Below, piece by piece: positions 23,181 to 35,323 of a DNA stretch of 64,000 nt. The notes under the pieces were generated by a model. The model was not told the DNA's origin. It worked only from the letters and a program-made list of their open reading frames with translations, and ran no database searches. Each line of letters begins with the position of its first letter. Position 1 is the stretch's first letter. The DNA lies in contig JAEVLN010000011.1 of assembly GCA_018350325.1 (NCBI GenBank), positions 124,001 through 188,000 of the forward strand, given 5' to 3'. Both the position numbers and the translations under genes were made by a program. The DNA is from Globodera rostochiensis. Its lineage: Eukaryota; Nematoda; Chromadorea; Rhabditida; Heteroderidae.

Positions 23181-24033
23181 ATAAATGCTTCCTGTTACTA
23201 GAAAAACGAGTCGAATCAGAAAAAACGAGTTGGTGAAAACGAGTTGATGGCCGTTCATCTATTTATCAATATTTTCAAAGAATTGCATATGTGAGAGAGT
23301 AAAAGTTAGAATTATTCTTATTCCGAAAAAGTTAGTTATTTAAAACAATAAAATTAAGAATATTAAGTAACACTTCATGTTAAACGAAAATAAATACAGG
23401 AAAATTAATTTAACATTGTATTAAATACAGTTTGGCACAACCAATTCTATTCAAATTAAAAATAATGCGTTACAGAATAAAAAGTTTGCTATGTAATGAA
23501 TAAACCCTTTCATCAAAATAAGGTGCCAAAATAATCTACTAAATAAAAACTTTTTGCTAAATCAATAACTATAAATGCCTCAATCGCAAATATACAATAT
23601 CATAAGGAGCTATTAATTATTTACACCGATCTGAAAAAAAACATCCAACATTATTCATTTTTCAATGCAAAACTGTTTTAAGATCAAAGTGTAAACAAAA
23701 TAAATAACATATTAACATATAATATAATTTATAAAAAATTAAAAAGAAAGAATAAATGTAAAAAATAGCACCCAATAAACGGCACAAGCAGAATTTTAAA
23801 CCTTACTACGGGGATAGCTGAAAACTCTACAATATTAATAGCTTATAAAAAGCAGTGCTTATTTCAATTAAGTGCTAAAAAAATTTTTTAAAATTAAAGG
23901 TAATAAACAATTTAAAGAAATCAAATATGTCTCAACAATGGCAAAAATACTTCGTTAACTACTGAAGCGCTCCAACTGCAAACTTTAAATGTTACATTAA
24001 AAAAACATTTTTAAGAAAAAATAATAATAAATT

Positions 24034-24198
24034 ATGCTGGTGGCGGCCGAAGAAAATCCTTATATTTTTAAATCAAGAAATGCAATTATAATGCTCAATA
24101 TGCTCAGAACCGATCAATTTTTTGATGAAATCAGCGTTTTTTTGCACCTAGTAATCCGAGCTGGAAGAACGGAGGCATTCCGACTTTTTAAATTTTAA
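24034..24198 (+). other. 54-codon ORF, unidentified
   Basis: A complete plus-strand ORF with an ATG start in a GC-richer islet, beginning MLVAAEENPYIFKSRNAIIM and containing LRTDQFFDEISVFLHL. Its amino-acid make-up is balanced for such AT-rich DNA. A second plus-strand open stretch, 24317-24490 in another frame, contains ELDSKVFLKAVQIAKTPPEK. I recognise neither, and see no clear splice signals joining them. They may be exon or pseudogene fragments, or chance. Confidence 0.18.
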
Positions 24199-25170
24199 TA
24201 TTTAAAAAAATGTGAATTGATAAAATTTTGTAACGTTTACAACAATTCAACTAGGTGTGGAAAAAGCAACGATAGAAATTTAGATTAATAAAATGCTATC
24301 GCATAGACATATTTGATTAACCAATTTACTTGTTTGTAAAAAGATTGGGTTGCAAAAAGTATTATTTGCAGTTTTTAATTTTGTAAAAGCAATGAAAGCT
24401 ATACGATCTGCTAGTTTATGGGAGTTAGATAGTAAGGTTTTTTTAAAAGCAGTTCAAATAGCTAAAACTCCTCCTGAAAAATTAATTTAGAAGTTTTTCT
24501 TGGGAGTAGAGCGCTCAGATGCTTCGGTTTAACCCTATCTATCGCGTTTCAGGAAGCAATAAAACAAAATCCTGGCAAAAAACATTCTCAAGCATCTGTT
24601 TTTGTAATTTTTTTTGAACTCTGTTTATTTTTTAATAAACTGGACAACTTTTCTACAAACTTTATAATTTTTTTACAAAGGATCCATCGGAAATGAACGA
24701 ACCCAGCTTCAAAACAAGGCGAACTAGAAGTACGGTGGAGAAATAAGCGTGGGGTATAATCCTTGAACGAAATAAAAAAACAGATTGAAATCTTATTTAG
24801 TAATTTGATATAAATAAATGATTAATAGTAATCAAAGGAAATAAACATCAAAGAAATGCCAAATAACACAAAATAAAAGAGTAAATTATTTAAAATATTT
24901 GGCAAAAAGTAAATGTCTAATTTAATTATTATATATAAACAAATAAACACATCAATCGTCTCATCCGCTCCAAAATTTTAAATAAAAAAACAATGAAAAT
25001 TCAAAAAAGATTTTCATATGTATAAACTGCTGATGTTGTATTAATTACCACAATATCAGCATGAGATTTTTCGAATGTTTAAAGAAATAATTACTAAAAA
25101 ACAATGGTATTTATTAAAAAATTAAAAATCCTTTTTGCATAGTAAACTAAATATTTAGTTTAAACATATA

Positions 25171-25442
25171 ATTAAATATTCGAAACGCTTTTTTGGAAAC
25201 GAAAGATGAGGTGGACCAAAAGTAAAAGAGGGAGGTTGGGGATTCATCGCGTGAAAGCGGTAAACAGAGTTCTATTAAAATAAAAGTCTGGGATAATTAT
25301 TCAAACAAACCAAATTGTCTCCACAATCTTTTGATATAAAATGGATTTATTGCACAAATAACTTAAAATAAAAATGAAAATAAATAAACAATAAATATTC
25401 GGAACGCTTTCTTGGAGATGAGGTGGAGCCACAAGTAGAAAG
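25171..25442 (+). repeat. diverged direct repeat pair
   Basis: AAATATTCGAAACGCTTTTT with GATGAGGTGGACCAAAAGTA (about 25175-25230) is repeated about 0.2 kb later as AAATATTCGGAACGCTTTCT with GATGAGGTGGAGCCACAAGT. The copies are diverged, so the duplication is old. Confidence 0.6.
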
Positions 25443-25930
25443 AATCACCGTTTTCTTTTAAAAACAATAAAAATAAATTAAAAAACATGCGTATTTTGAA
25501 TGGTTAAATAAAACAAAAATCTATTAAATTATTGAAAATCTATCAAAACACATATAACAATAAAAGGCAGTGTTTTTTAGTCTCGATTTCAAAAAATTTA
25601 AATAGAACACTAAAAAAAGTAGAAAGATTATAACGGATAAGTAAAAAGATACTATTTCTAAATGTATAAAATTTATAATAAAAATAATAACAATTAAGCA
25701 AACCAAATAAATTAATAATATGATATTTTAAATTTCAAAAAATCAAACATAAAGAAAATAATCTTTTTGTATGCAAAATTTTATTGAAAGATAAATATTC
25801 TAAACGGTTTAATCAAAAATTTAACACATACTGATGATCAGGCTGCACAAGCATGACGATCGTTTGCACCGCAGGCCTCACATGCTTTATCTTTATAAAA
25901 GTCTGATTAAATGCTTGTAGTCATTCCGCG

Positions 25931-27345
25931 GATAAAGCAACCCTTTTAAAATGTATTTAAAACTATTTATTGGGTTTTATCTGCCGTTTATTTTTTTGCA
26001 TAATGTATTTGTAATTAAGTTAATTTTAATTATTATATTTTTATTTTGGTTGCATTCCTGAAAATATACAAAATCAATTATCTGTTCCTGTTTAAAGTTA
26101 TTTTTCTTGTAAAATTTGAATTATTTTATAAAGGGCAGATTTCAAATTACCTATTTTTGCCAAAGTATATATATTTTTTATAGGCTTTCTGTATTTGAAA
26201 CTCTCGACATCAGCTTTATGCATTTTTTTAGAAAGGCGTTTAATTATTATTCTCGACCCTTACTTGTTTAAAAATTATTTGATTGTTAGCAATTTATATA
26301 CGTTTTTAGTGTTTAACTAATTGTCTGGCCCGCGCTGTTTGGCCTTACAAAGTCGAGATCCTTATGTTTGCGTCGAAATACTGGCGATGTCACGAATAAC
26401 AAAAGTTACGAAACTTTAGCTTGAGAAATTCGGGATAAGCCTAAAATAGTCAAGTACTTGGTACTGTTATTTAATAGCATTATAAAAATAAATCGCTTTT
26501 AAATTTTTAAACCTGATTTGGACTTTTCCGCTCGGCATAGAAAAACGAAGGATGTTTCTTTTTTATATTACTAAAGATTTGGTTGTTATTATTTCAATTA
26601 AGTGCCAAACCTATCTGGCTATATTATTAATTCCATTTTTTATTGAAAATAAATTTAATAATTTCATTTTTAATTAATCAAATTTAGAATGAAACTAAAA
26701 CAATTTATAATTGTTACAAATTTAATGCATTTATTTTTTTATTTGTATCTTTAATATTCTTCCGTATCACCAAAAGGGCAATTCTTTGATGGTTGGTACC
26801 CGGCATTTTCGTCGTTGCAACTTTTTTATTAATGCATTTTAATAATATTAACATGTATGATCAGCATTTATATATGGATTTTAATATTGGTCAATATTAT
26901 GTTTTTTTCTGAGAGTTTTTTGTTTATTTAATTTGCTAATAATACAACGTATTAATCAGATTGAACGCATTAAGCCTTTGCGGCGCAACAGGAACATAAA
27001 ATGATGCCCTGGCACCTTACTTTACCATTCGGAAATGGGTGCATTTAAATAGTTGCGTTCGGTACGTTGGTTTTACAATAATTTTTCAAAGACTGGATGC
27101 TGTTGATTAGGCCGTCAGCCGAATAGCAACATTTTTTATAATTGCATTTCAAAATTTTATTAATAATAAATATTGTTTTTAAATCATGTTAATTATACAC
27201 AACTTCATTTCAATTTTAAGAACACGCTTATTGTACTTGTAAGCTTCTTTTTTTTCTTTAAGGTACTTTTTTCAAAATAAACAAATAAATAAATCTTTAG
27301 CATTTATTTTAATATGGTTTTTTCTTTTATAAAGATTTTAACGAA
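25931..27345. other. T-rich block
   Basis: Skew switches to T-rich near 25.93 kb. Small GC-richer patches at 26325-26400, 26760-26820 and 26975-27030 are not recognised. Confidence 0.4.
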
Positions 27346-27993
27346 TTAAAACCAAATATTAATTATTATTATTATTAACCATGAAAATAATTAAAATCAA
27401 AATAAAATTGATTTAAAAAAATTAAATAGATATTAAACAAAGATAAAAAAATAATCATTATCCCAAATAATTAAGAAAATATATTAATATTAAAAACCTG
27501 TCATGTATAATCAAATATTGCGTAATGTCAATCAATGCAAATTCTGTAAATAAATTCGAAACAATAATTTGAATTTGATGCATTTTCGTTTCCAATGCCT
27601 GATTCAACCATTGTGTGTTTCCTACTGGGAAATCTGATAAATGGAGGGAAGCATAAGTTTCCTTTTGGGGGTTGTACCAATCGGTCGGCTAAAATAGGTA
27701 CACGAATGGCAAAGATTGGGGTAGAATGCGCTATATAGGGGGTTCGCATGACCATGAAGATTTACCCACCAGCTCGAAATCAAATCAAGGTATTTTTTAT
27801 TGTCCCGACCAAAAACCCAGTCGATCTCTAGGCCTTCAGTTAGATAGGGTAGGTTATGCGCATCTTACCAAACAAAAATTCTAAATAAATTTTATATACA
27901 TTTTTTTATATTTAAAATGAGACAAACTTTACGGACGCCCCTTCCGAAATAAAATAAGGCAGGTGCTAATCCTTATAAAAAGAGGGTTATATG
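27346..27993. other. A-rich block with a GC-richer patch
   Basis: A-rich at first, then a patch of about 300 bp (27560-27880) with higher GC. On the minus strand, 27528-27755 is open for 75 codons (contains [20 protein letters not shown]). On the plus strand, a competing frame is open from about 27640 with few stops (contains [20 protein letters not shown]). Two-strand openness argues against calling either; it could be an old repeat. Confidence 0.3.
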
Positions 27994-28001
27994 CTAATAA
28001 A
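27994..28001. repeat. 8-bp target site duplication, left copy
   Basis: CTAATAAA precedes the MITE at 28002 and recurs at 28885-28892. Confidence 0.9.
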
Positions 28002-28420
28002 CAGGGGTGCTCACGGTTACCAATTTGCGTAACCGTAACCGCCCGTCCTCAAACACTCGTAACCGTTAACCGCCCGTAACCGCCCGTCCTCAAAATCTCA
28101 TAACCGTTAACCGCCCGCGGTTATCCGCGGTTAACCGCATTATTTAAAAATCAATAAAGTTTTCCAAATTTCAAAAAATTAAAGGTAATGTTTTCCGATC
28201 GTGATGTGGCGTCTTTCTAAAATTAATCAAAATCGATGTGTATTGAACTTAATAAGTGATTTTTATCAGATTTTGTCAATGAATAAAATTTTTAAATTTT
28301 TAAATCTCTTTCTAACATTTTCATGATTAAAATCTAACAAAGCGCGACCGATCAGAGTAATATTTTCTGTTTTTTGCGCATTAGTTTCCTAAAATATTTT
28401 TAAGAGTAGGATTGGGGGTT

Positions 28421-28444
28421 CGGCGGCGCCGATAGGCGCCGCCG
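28421..28444 (-). repeat. GC-rich perfect hairpin, copy 1
   Basis: CGGCGGCGCC-GATA-GGCGCCGCCG: perfect 10-bp arms with a 4-base loop, inside the hAT MITE. Read on the minus strand, the loop is TATC and the hairpin is followed by CCCCCAATCC, matching the layout of the other copies. Confidence 0.9.
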
Positions 28445-28621
28445 AGGAAAAAAATCGAATATCTAACGCCTTTAGGTAATGATTTCTAAAATGCACTAAT
28501 TATTTATGTAAATACTTAGAATTTAACTTTTTATATCTAAAATTTTTGCAAAAAATTGAAAGAACACTAAAAAGAAGGGATATTAAAATATAAATGAAAA
28601 ATAAAAGAATTACAGCGGAAG

Positions 28622-28690
28622 GGGCTAGAACCTAGACCAAATAAAATCAGTCTATGAGTTTCACCACTGAGCCACTGGATAAATCGCGCC
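28622..28690 (-). other. tRNA-like pol III promoter pair (SINE-like relic)
   Basis: On the minus strand TGGCTCAGTGG matches the pol III A-box consensus (TRGCNNAGYNGG), and about 40 bases downstream GGTTCTAGCCC is close to the B box (GGTTCRANYCC). The cloverleaf is not intact (the D stem does not pair), so I do not call a tRNA gene. It is more likely a tRNA-derived SINE head or relic carried by the MITE. Confidence 0.5.
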
Positions 28691-28884
28691 ATTTGTTGAA
28701 ATGTGAATAAATGCAAAGCAAATTATAAAGTCAAATCGTCTCAATCTTTAAAATTCAAAAAAACAACAGATGCGACGGTTAACCGCGGTTTTAGTGGTCA
28801 TAACCGTTAACCGCCCGTAACCGCGACCTTTTTTAAAATTACATAACCGTTAACCGCGGTTACGGGTAACCGTGAGCAGGCCTG

Positions 28885-28892
28885 CTAATAAA
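28885..28892. repeat. 8-bp target site duplication, right copy
   Basis: CTAATAAA, identical to 27994-28001. Confidence 0.9.
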
Positions 28893-29815
28893 TATTTTTA
28901 AAGTCGTAATGGAAGATGTTGGGAACCGTTGGGCAACCACGGAATTCCGCCATACGCGACCACATGTCGCTGTGGTGATGGAACCGAACCATAAGCGGGA
29001 GCAATGCAAATTTAATTTGTTTTTAAATTAAAATCTAAGTTTATTTTCGTCTAGTCTTTTTAACAAATATTTTTATATAGGTCTTTTATGCAGCGAAACT
29101 CCTTGGATGCGTAACAAATATTTAATACAAAATAAATTCTTGTTTTTTTTCTTAATTTCAATTTTTAAGGTATTTCCCATATAGTTTCTTTCAGAAATGG
29201 TTTCTATTAAATAATTATTTAATTAATGGCATAACAATGAATATGAATTGAATATGTAGCTGATACTTTTTCAAAATGCACAGTCGAAAAGGCAAGAGTA
29301 TTTAATTACAAATTTATTTTGCAAACAATTTGAAAAAATATTATCAACAAAATAATAATTTCGATTAAAAAAACGTGCCCGTCCGCATATTTGTATTAAA
29401 ATAATAATTAATTCGGTTCTCACAATCTTTATGTGACATCATAAATTTTGCCAAATCACCAGTTTAGATGTTAATTAAATATTGAACAAACATATTTAAC
29501 TCTATAAATACATATTAAAATAAAAGTTTTTAAATAATAATTAAAATAAAAACAAGAGTAATTTGATCTTTGAAAACGTTAAAATCAAAATAAAAAAATT
29601 AAGCTGGCAGGTTTGAACTCAAGACCCAATCACAGGCAGAGCAACTTGAGAACATGCAGACACAATCAAACACCATGAAATTTTTAAAGTTAAATGGCCC
29701 AACAAAAATTAAAAAAGTTTAAAATAAAATGCAAAATTAAAATTAAATTTAACAGCGACATGCCGATATAATATAAACTAAAAAAGCCAATTGCTGCCCT
29801 ACAAAATTTTTCTGC
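28893..29815. other. A-rich flank with one islet
   Basis: The islet 28909-29031 is a 40-codon plus-strand ORF starting MEDVGNRWATTEFRHTRPHV. The minus strand over the same bases is also open (contains VPSPQRHVVAYGGIPWLPNG), so strand and coding status are undecided. At 29608-29660 the minus strand has GAGTTCAAACCTGCC, resembling a B box or tRNA T-arm, but no convincing A box. Confidence 0.25.
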
Positions 29816-30821
29816 ATTGTTTTGATTATTCATCGCTAGTGTTTTGATTAAATTACCTATAACTTTTATTTTATATTATTAATTCAGTTCTAATATTTAT
29901 TTATTAAATATTTATTTTGGCGTTATCGGCGTATAGGATTTATATATTTTTTTCTTTGTATTTTCTTATATTTCCAACCCATTAAAAAGGGTTTTCGTTC
30001 AAATTTTATCATCCGTTAACATAATAAAACTTTGTTAATTGCCCCTTAAAATGTTATTATATCAGTTATTTGGATTTAATTTTTAATGAAAATATTTAAA
30101 TAGTAAATCGCACAAGTTTATCTTAAAATTGTAATTATAAATTTTTTTTATAATTTTTGAATATTATAAAAAGCAGTTTTGATGCAACTTGAAACAATAT
30201 TTTCTATGTCAAAATAATTTGTTCGTTTGAACATTTTAATTATTTAAAATTCATCTTTTGGGATGTAATATATCGACAGCACTGGTGTACACACATAATT
30301 TGTTCTCAGACAATTGTAATCAATATGTATATTTTTAGTTTTTAATTGATTTTTAATCGGCCACCAAACACTTTCGATTTTATTTTATCTTTCATATTAT
30401 TTTCTGCTATGTTTAGTATTGTTTTTTGTTAATGGATATTTGATGCTTAGTTTATTAAATGATATATCAACCTTTATATGGCTATTTCTGTTATAAATGC
30501 TTTAAAATTATTGAACTTTAGTTTTCTTTTTATTATATGACAAGGCGCTCAGCATTCCATTTTTCTTAATTATAGTAATGATTGATTGTAATGTAAAAAT
30601 TTAGGATGAGTTATTATTATATTTTATAATTTCTTTGATTCTTTAAAATTATTATTATTAAGCTTAAAGTTAACATTTTTTACTTTAATATATGATTCGT
30701 ATTATTTGAATATTTTCAAATAAAACTAGGAAAATTCAAATAATCCTAATAATCAAGTTATACGCCAACATTTGCATAATTCATTGTATAAAATGACTTT
30801 CTCAACACTGAATCTCGTTTA
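29816..30821. other. T-rich block
   Basis: Predominantly T-rich up to about 30.72 kb, then A-rich into the next MITE. No gene recognised. Confidence 0.4.
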
Positions 30822-30829
30822 GTTTTCGT
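30822..30829. repeat. 8-bp target site duplication, left copy
   Basis: GTTTTCGT precedes the MITE at 30830 and recurs at 31445-31452. Confidence 0.9.
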
Positions 30830-31444
30830 CAGGGCTCGCAGATGAAAATTTTCAAAAACTTCATTTGGCTAGCAAAAAAGCACCTTTTGGGACCAAAAAG
30901 CATCATTTTTTAAAATCTCTGTTTAACCGATAAATGGTGAATGTGAAATCCGTCCATTTTGCTAAAATCATGTTTTTTTTTGCGCGCGGTTTTCCCAAAT
31001 ACTTTTTTAGTGGGGGGGGGGGGTGACGGTGCCGATAGGCGCCGCCCAGAATTTTCGCATTTTTAACTCGATTTGTTAAGAGATTGCAAATAAATTTGCA
31101 AAGATCTGATGCTTTTTTGCTTTAAAAAAATTGAAAATGGCGTTTTTTATTAAGAAAATTCAATTATTTCAAACCGGAATACGCTTTTTCGTTAAAAAAA
31201 ATACACAAAAAAATGGAAAAACATTACGCCAAATATTCAAAATTTAATTAGAAAATTTGCATTCCACCAGTGCAATTCTCAAAAAAACACACTAAAAACC
31301 TCAATACACCCAAAAAAACATCAAAAAGCATCAGAAGAATCCAAAAAACATCAAAAAGCATCAAAGCATCATTTTTAAATTTTAGCATCCTTGACTTTCC
31401 AAAAAACACCAAAAAGATGCTAAAGCATCAAATCTGCGAGCCTG
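30830..31444. mobile_element. hAT-type MITE, 615 bp
   Basis: Left end CAGGGCTCGCAGAT; reverse complement of right end CAGGCTCGCAGAT. A perfect 8-bp duplication GTTTTCGT flanks it. The interior is non-coding, with repeated AAAAAGCATCA/AACATCA motifs near the right end and the matching GCATCA near the left. It also carries a 12-base G run (31012-31023) beside a GC hairpin (31025-31046). It is a different subfamily from the 28-kb element, because termini and subterminal repeats differ. Confidence 0.9.
31025..31046 (-). repeat. GC-rich hairpin, copy 2
   Basis: CGGTGCC-GATA-GGCGCCG core, with one G/T-type arm mismatch. On the minus strand it reads GGCGGCGCCTATCGGCACCG followed by TC and a run of 12 C. 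Its AT-rich flank (TTTTTAACTCGATTTGTTAA) resembles the flank of the 35.16-kb copy. Confidence 0.85.
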
Positions 31445-31452
31445 GTTTTCGT
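31445..31452. repeat. 8-bp target site duplication, right copy
   Basis: GTTTTCGT, identical to 30822-30829. Confidence 0.9.
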
Positions 31453-34400
31453 TAAACGTTAAATTGTTTGAAAAAGTGAATGCTCTCCGCCGCCAGACAA
31501 TCATCGATTTTCCCTGAAGGAGAGGCAAGGGAAACTGCAGCATTTCTTCAATCAATTCATTCATTCATTTTTGTTAACAAATAAATTTTTGCGTTTTTAG
31601 AAACATTGTGTTAATGATTTTCAGACGCATAACCAAAAAATTTGGTTTGGTGAACACCCGTGCCCAAATTTTGAACAAATTCATTTCCTGGTGGAGTATT
31701 TGATTGTGCTGATCAATCATCCTGCATTTAACTTTAAATCGATATGGCAAAAATTATATTAAAAAAAATGTTCGCTTCAAAGCCGCTAAAATTAATATAA
31801 ATACATACGCATCATTTACTAAATACCACGTTCATATAATATATTTCTCCAAACATCATTAATTTATATTGTAAATTTTCCAAATATTTTTACAATACTC
31901 ATTTTAATATTTTGACTAATTTTTATAATTTCAATGGTTTTTTTTGTTTTGACTCTGGCAAATCGATTTGATTGCCCCATATCTTAGCATTTTACTTTTG
32001 TTCATTTCTACAATAATTATCTTTTCTTAAGAGTTTAATCCAATTAAAATATTATTTGTGAGCTGCTTTTTGATTTAACTGAAGGTTGTTGAACAATTAA
32101 TTATATTTATGTATAAACCAATAAAAATCCTTTATCGGGATTAGATGATTGTGATCAAAATATAGTTTTGCAAATGCAAAAATCCAACCGTTTAAAACAT
32201 ATTGTAAAACTAAAAAAATTAGCAAAAAGATAAAAACAAATTTAAATTAAAAATCTTAAAAAATATGGTAATATTGCAACATACATGATTTTGCGTTAAT
32301 AGTTAAATTTTTTCCATGAAAATGTCTGAATTAATTATTTTAAATTTGAATGTGAAGATATTTATTTATATAAAAATATTAATAATCATAACCAATTAAT
32401 AAGAATGTAAAAAATTTGTTTATCAACTAGTATCCAAAAATTGCTGAGTATTTAATAAAAATATAAATCAGCTGGAAATAAAGTTAAAAATGTAATGAGG
32501 TTGCGATGCGTATATAATGGGGCGCTGCTCATGGTTTTATACCACGAGTAAATCGGATATACTAAAAATGACATAACAAAAAATTGCTAAATATTCCTGA
32601 AATTATTAATATAAATTAATAAGAAAATTAATATCCCTAGCTTTAATTGAACAATAAAAAAATATTTAAAAAATCGCTAAAAAATTATTTTTAACAAAAA
32701 AGTTAAAGATTAAGATTTCACATAAATTTATTTATTGTATGAATTTATTATTAATTTTTTATTCTTTTATTAATTTATTGATCAAAATCAATTTCAAAAA
32801 TGATAGGTTAATTATTTAGTTGAGACATTTATTGAAAGAATATTTAATAAAAGTGCTTATGAAGTCTTTTGCAAAAAATTTGACATGATCAATTGTCTAA
32901 AATCGACGCGAAGGCATAAATTTATATTTAATATTAAAAAAATATTTTATTGTTAGTATACTTACTATACATTACAAAACTGTAAGCTCTTTTACGAATT
33001 CGAAATACAAATTGATTTTTTTTTGGTAAATATAATGCAATAAAAGTAAAGTTATTTAAGTAATTTAAATAAATTAAATCAACACATTGGTTTAATTGAA
33101 ACATAACAACCAAATCATGTATCCTAAAATTAACATTTACCACTTTCAACAAAAAAAAAGTTTTTTTATTTACAATAATTATAAAAGGTATAGAATTGTT
33201 AAAAATCAAATATATAAAGAATAAAATGTTCAAGTATGTTATTTCTTACCACAAATTAAGAATTGTCAAAATCATGCCGTTCTTCTTAACGCAAACCAAA
33301 AAACAGTAATAAAATATTTTGAATCGGTGAATATAAAATAGAATAAATAAAGATTGATAAAGATAAATAAATTTAATTATGATATTACACAATAAAAAAA
33401 TAAACCCAAAAAATTGTTTATATACCCGAGAAGATTTATCAAAAAACCCGCCACTCAACTCATCAGATTACGATGTTCGCGAACAGAACATGAGAGTTAA
33501 ATTTGTTAACAGCTACAGAAATATTTATTGGAATAAAAACAAAATAATATATGCTAAGAAAATAAACTCACGATTAACATAATAATATAACAGAAAATAT
33601 GATAATTAAAATAATTAAAGTCAAAAGAAAATAATGCGACTTGCAATGTTCAACCTTCTAAAATATAGTTCTTGTTGTTTCTAATAAGTTTGCAAATTTT
33701 ATATTGCTTATATATTATTTAACAGTTTAAAAATTTAATAACTTTCATCTTTGATTAAAAAATCTTCTTAGCTGGATTTAAAGTAAAAAATTAAATACAA
33801 AAAATCTAATAATTAGTTTAAAAAAGGTAAACTTATTTAATTTGCATGATATAAATAAAGTAGCTAAAGCATGCAACTATTTTTTCAAGGCGCAGATCTG
33901 CTGCATTGGCGCAAACCTAGTAAAATGAAATGAAAAATGCAGTATTAATTTGCATAAAAATTTTTTTATATATTATCACATAAAAAACAACTTTTTTGTA
34001 TACGACAAATGATATAGAGGTGAAAAAAATGACTGATTTATACTCTAACGGTCTAAAGGTAAACATAAAAATTGACAATTAATTGAATCATCTAAAAAAA
34101 CACCTCCGTCGGATTTTGGGATGCAAGCGAGAATGGCCATTCCGGCTAGTTTTAAAAACGATCAATAAAATAAAAAATAAATTAAAAATAACCTTTGTTT
34201 AATTCAAAGATAGTCCTGCACTTATATTTAAACGTGAAAACTTTATTCAAAGTAGACGATAGAATCCAGATGCGCATAAATTTAACAAACCGGATGCTGT
34301 GTACGATTAAATGAGTGTAAAGTAGAGCAGGTACAATTGTGTCCCCTGGTCGAATCAAAGATCCGAACCTGCGACAATTAAAATTTTTATTTGAAAATTT

Positions 34401-35040
34401 AAAATAGAACTGAAATAATATAAACAACAAACAAAAAACAGTAAGACTGTTCTGCGTATTGTTCATTAAAAAAAATAAACCTAACTAAATTTATAAATTT
34501 AAATATTAATGTGAACAGTTAAATAAAAATTAATCATATTTAATTTAAATAACATTAAAAACAAACTGAGAGTATATGCAATAGGTCAACAATTTCAAAA
34601 AACAGACACATATTTAATATTAATTCAAATAAAGTAAATTATAAAAATATAACTTCATTTAAATAAATTCACTTAATAATTGAAAAGATAAAAAGAAAAA
34701 TTTATAACAAGAATAAAAACGAGATGCGAAACAGAAAATCTTCAAATATCTTTAATATATCGCATTCACGATTGGGCTAGCATGATTTGTATATGGAAGG
34801 GCGTCGTCTTCGGGCACGGCAAATTTCCAAGAATGTACCTGGAAAATGAGAATTTGTCGTGAGTGTTGAAAATTTAGGGATTTTAATGGAAATAATTCAT
34901 GTTTTGGCATTGTGTCTTCAAAATTTTGAAAGAAAATGACTATTTTATCAAAAATGAGCCCTCTCAAAACATTTCTTGATCCATTTCTATTTATTATTTT
35001 ACAGCATTTTGTTCAATTTTCATAACAAGATTCATTAAAA
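31453..35040. other. mixed, then A-rich block
   Basis: Short T-rich stretch around 31.88-32.09 kb, then A-rich to about 35.0 kb. The minus-strand ORF 34182-34466 (94 codons, contains CRRFGSLIRPGDTIVPALLY) overlaps CCCTGGTCGAATC and GATCCGAACCTGCGAC, which resemble tRNA-derived SINE sequence, so I do not call it a gene. ORFs at 32934-33582 on both strands are Ile/Phe/Lys/Asn-rich and composition-driven. Confidence 0.35.
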
Positions 35041-35055
35041 TTTCAAAAATTTTTC

Positions 35056-35079
35056 CGGCGGTGCCTGTCGGCACCGCCG
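35056..35079 (+). repeat. GC-rich perfect hairpin, copy 3
   Basis: CGGCGGTGCC-TGTC-GGCACCGCCG: perfect 10-bp arms, preceded by AAATTTTTC and followed by TGGACCCCTC. Confidence 0.9.
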
Positions 35080-35160
35080 TGGACCCCTCTCATTCCTAAA
35101 AAGCTTCAAAAATGGTTGAAAATCTTTTAACAAATTGAGTCAAAAATTCGAAATTTTCTT

Positions 35161-35182
35161 GGCGGCGCCTATCGGCACCGCC
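35161..35182 (+). repeat. GC-rich hairpin, copy 4
   Basis: GGCGGCGCC-TATC-GGCACCGCC, with one arm mismatch of the G-T type. Followed by AACCCCACTC. Confidence 0.9.
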
Positions 35183-35305
35183 AACCCCACTCAGCAGAAT
35201 TCGCAAAAAAAACTTGTATTTTTTAAAAAACAGAAAATCATAAAATTTTCATAATTTTTGCGCAATTTTCTTAACAAAAATGTTAAAAATTAGAAAAAAA
35301 TTTTC

Positions 35306-35323
35306 GACGGCGCCTGTCGGCGC
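35306..35323 (+). repeat. GC-rich hairpin, degraded copy 5
   Basis: GACGGCGCC-TGTC-GGCGC; the right arm breaks after five bases. Preceded by AAATTTTC like the other copies. Confidence 0.75.

Larger units (their letters stand above)
23181..25930. other. A-rich block with unidentified short ORFs
   Basis: AT-rich on both strands with A in excess on the plus strand. It contains the islet at 24034-24490 and a diverged direct repeat (25171-25250 and 25385-25442) described separately. Otherwise nothing recognised. Confidence 0.4.
28002..28884. mobile_element. hAT-type MITE, 883 bp, intact ends
   Basis: The left end CAGGGGTGCTCACGGTTACC and the reverse complement of the right end, CAGGCCTGCTCACGGTTACC, match at 18 of 20 positions. 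The element is flanked by a perfect 8-bp duplication CTAATAAA. The CAGGG-type terminus plus the 8-bp duplication are diagnostic of hAT. Both subterminal regions are crowded with TAACCGTTAACCGCCCG motifs and their inverses (CGGTTAACCG is itself palindromic). There is no transposase ORF. The interior holds a GC hairpin (28421-28444) and a minus-strand tRNA-like promoter pair (28622-28690). The intact duplication suggests fairly recent insertion. Confidence 0.93.

Noticed and set aside
28622..28690. Functional tRNA gene
   Set aside because: A and B boxes are present but the D stem and overall cloverleaf do not pair; treated as a SINE-like relic.
34182..34466. 94-codon minus-strand ORF
   Set aside because: AT-rich composition, overlap with tRNA/SINE-like sequence and no recognisable domain.
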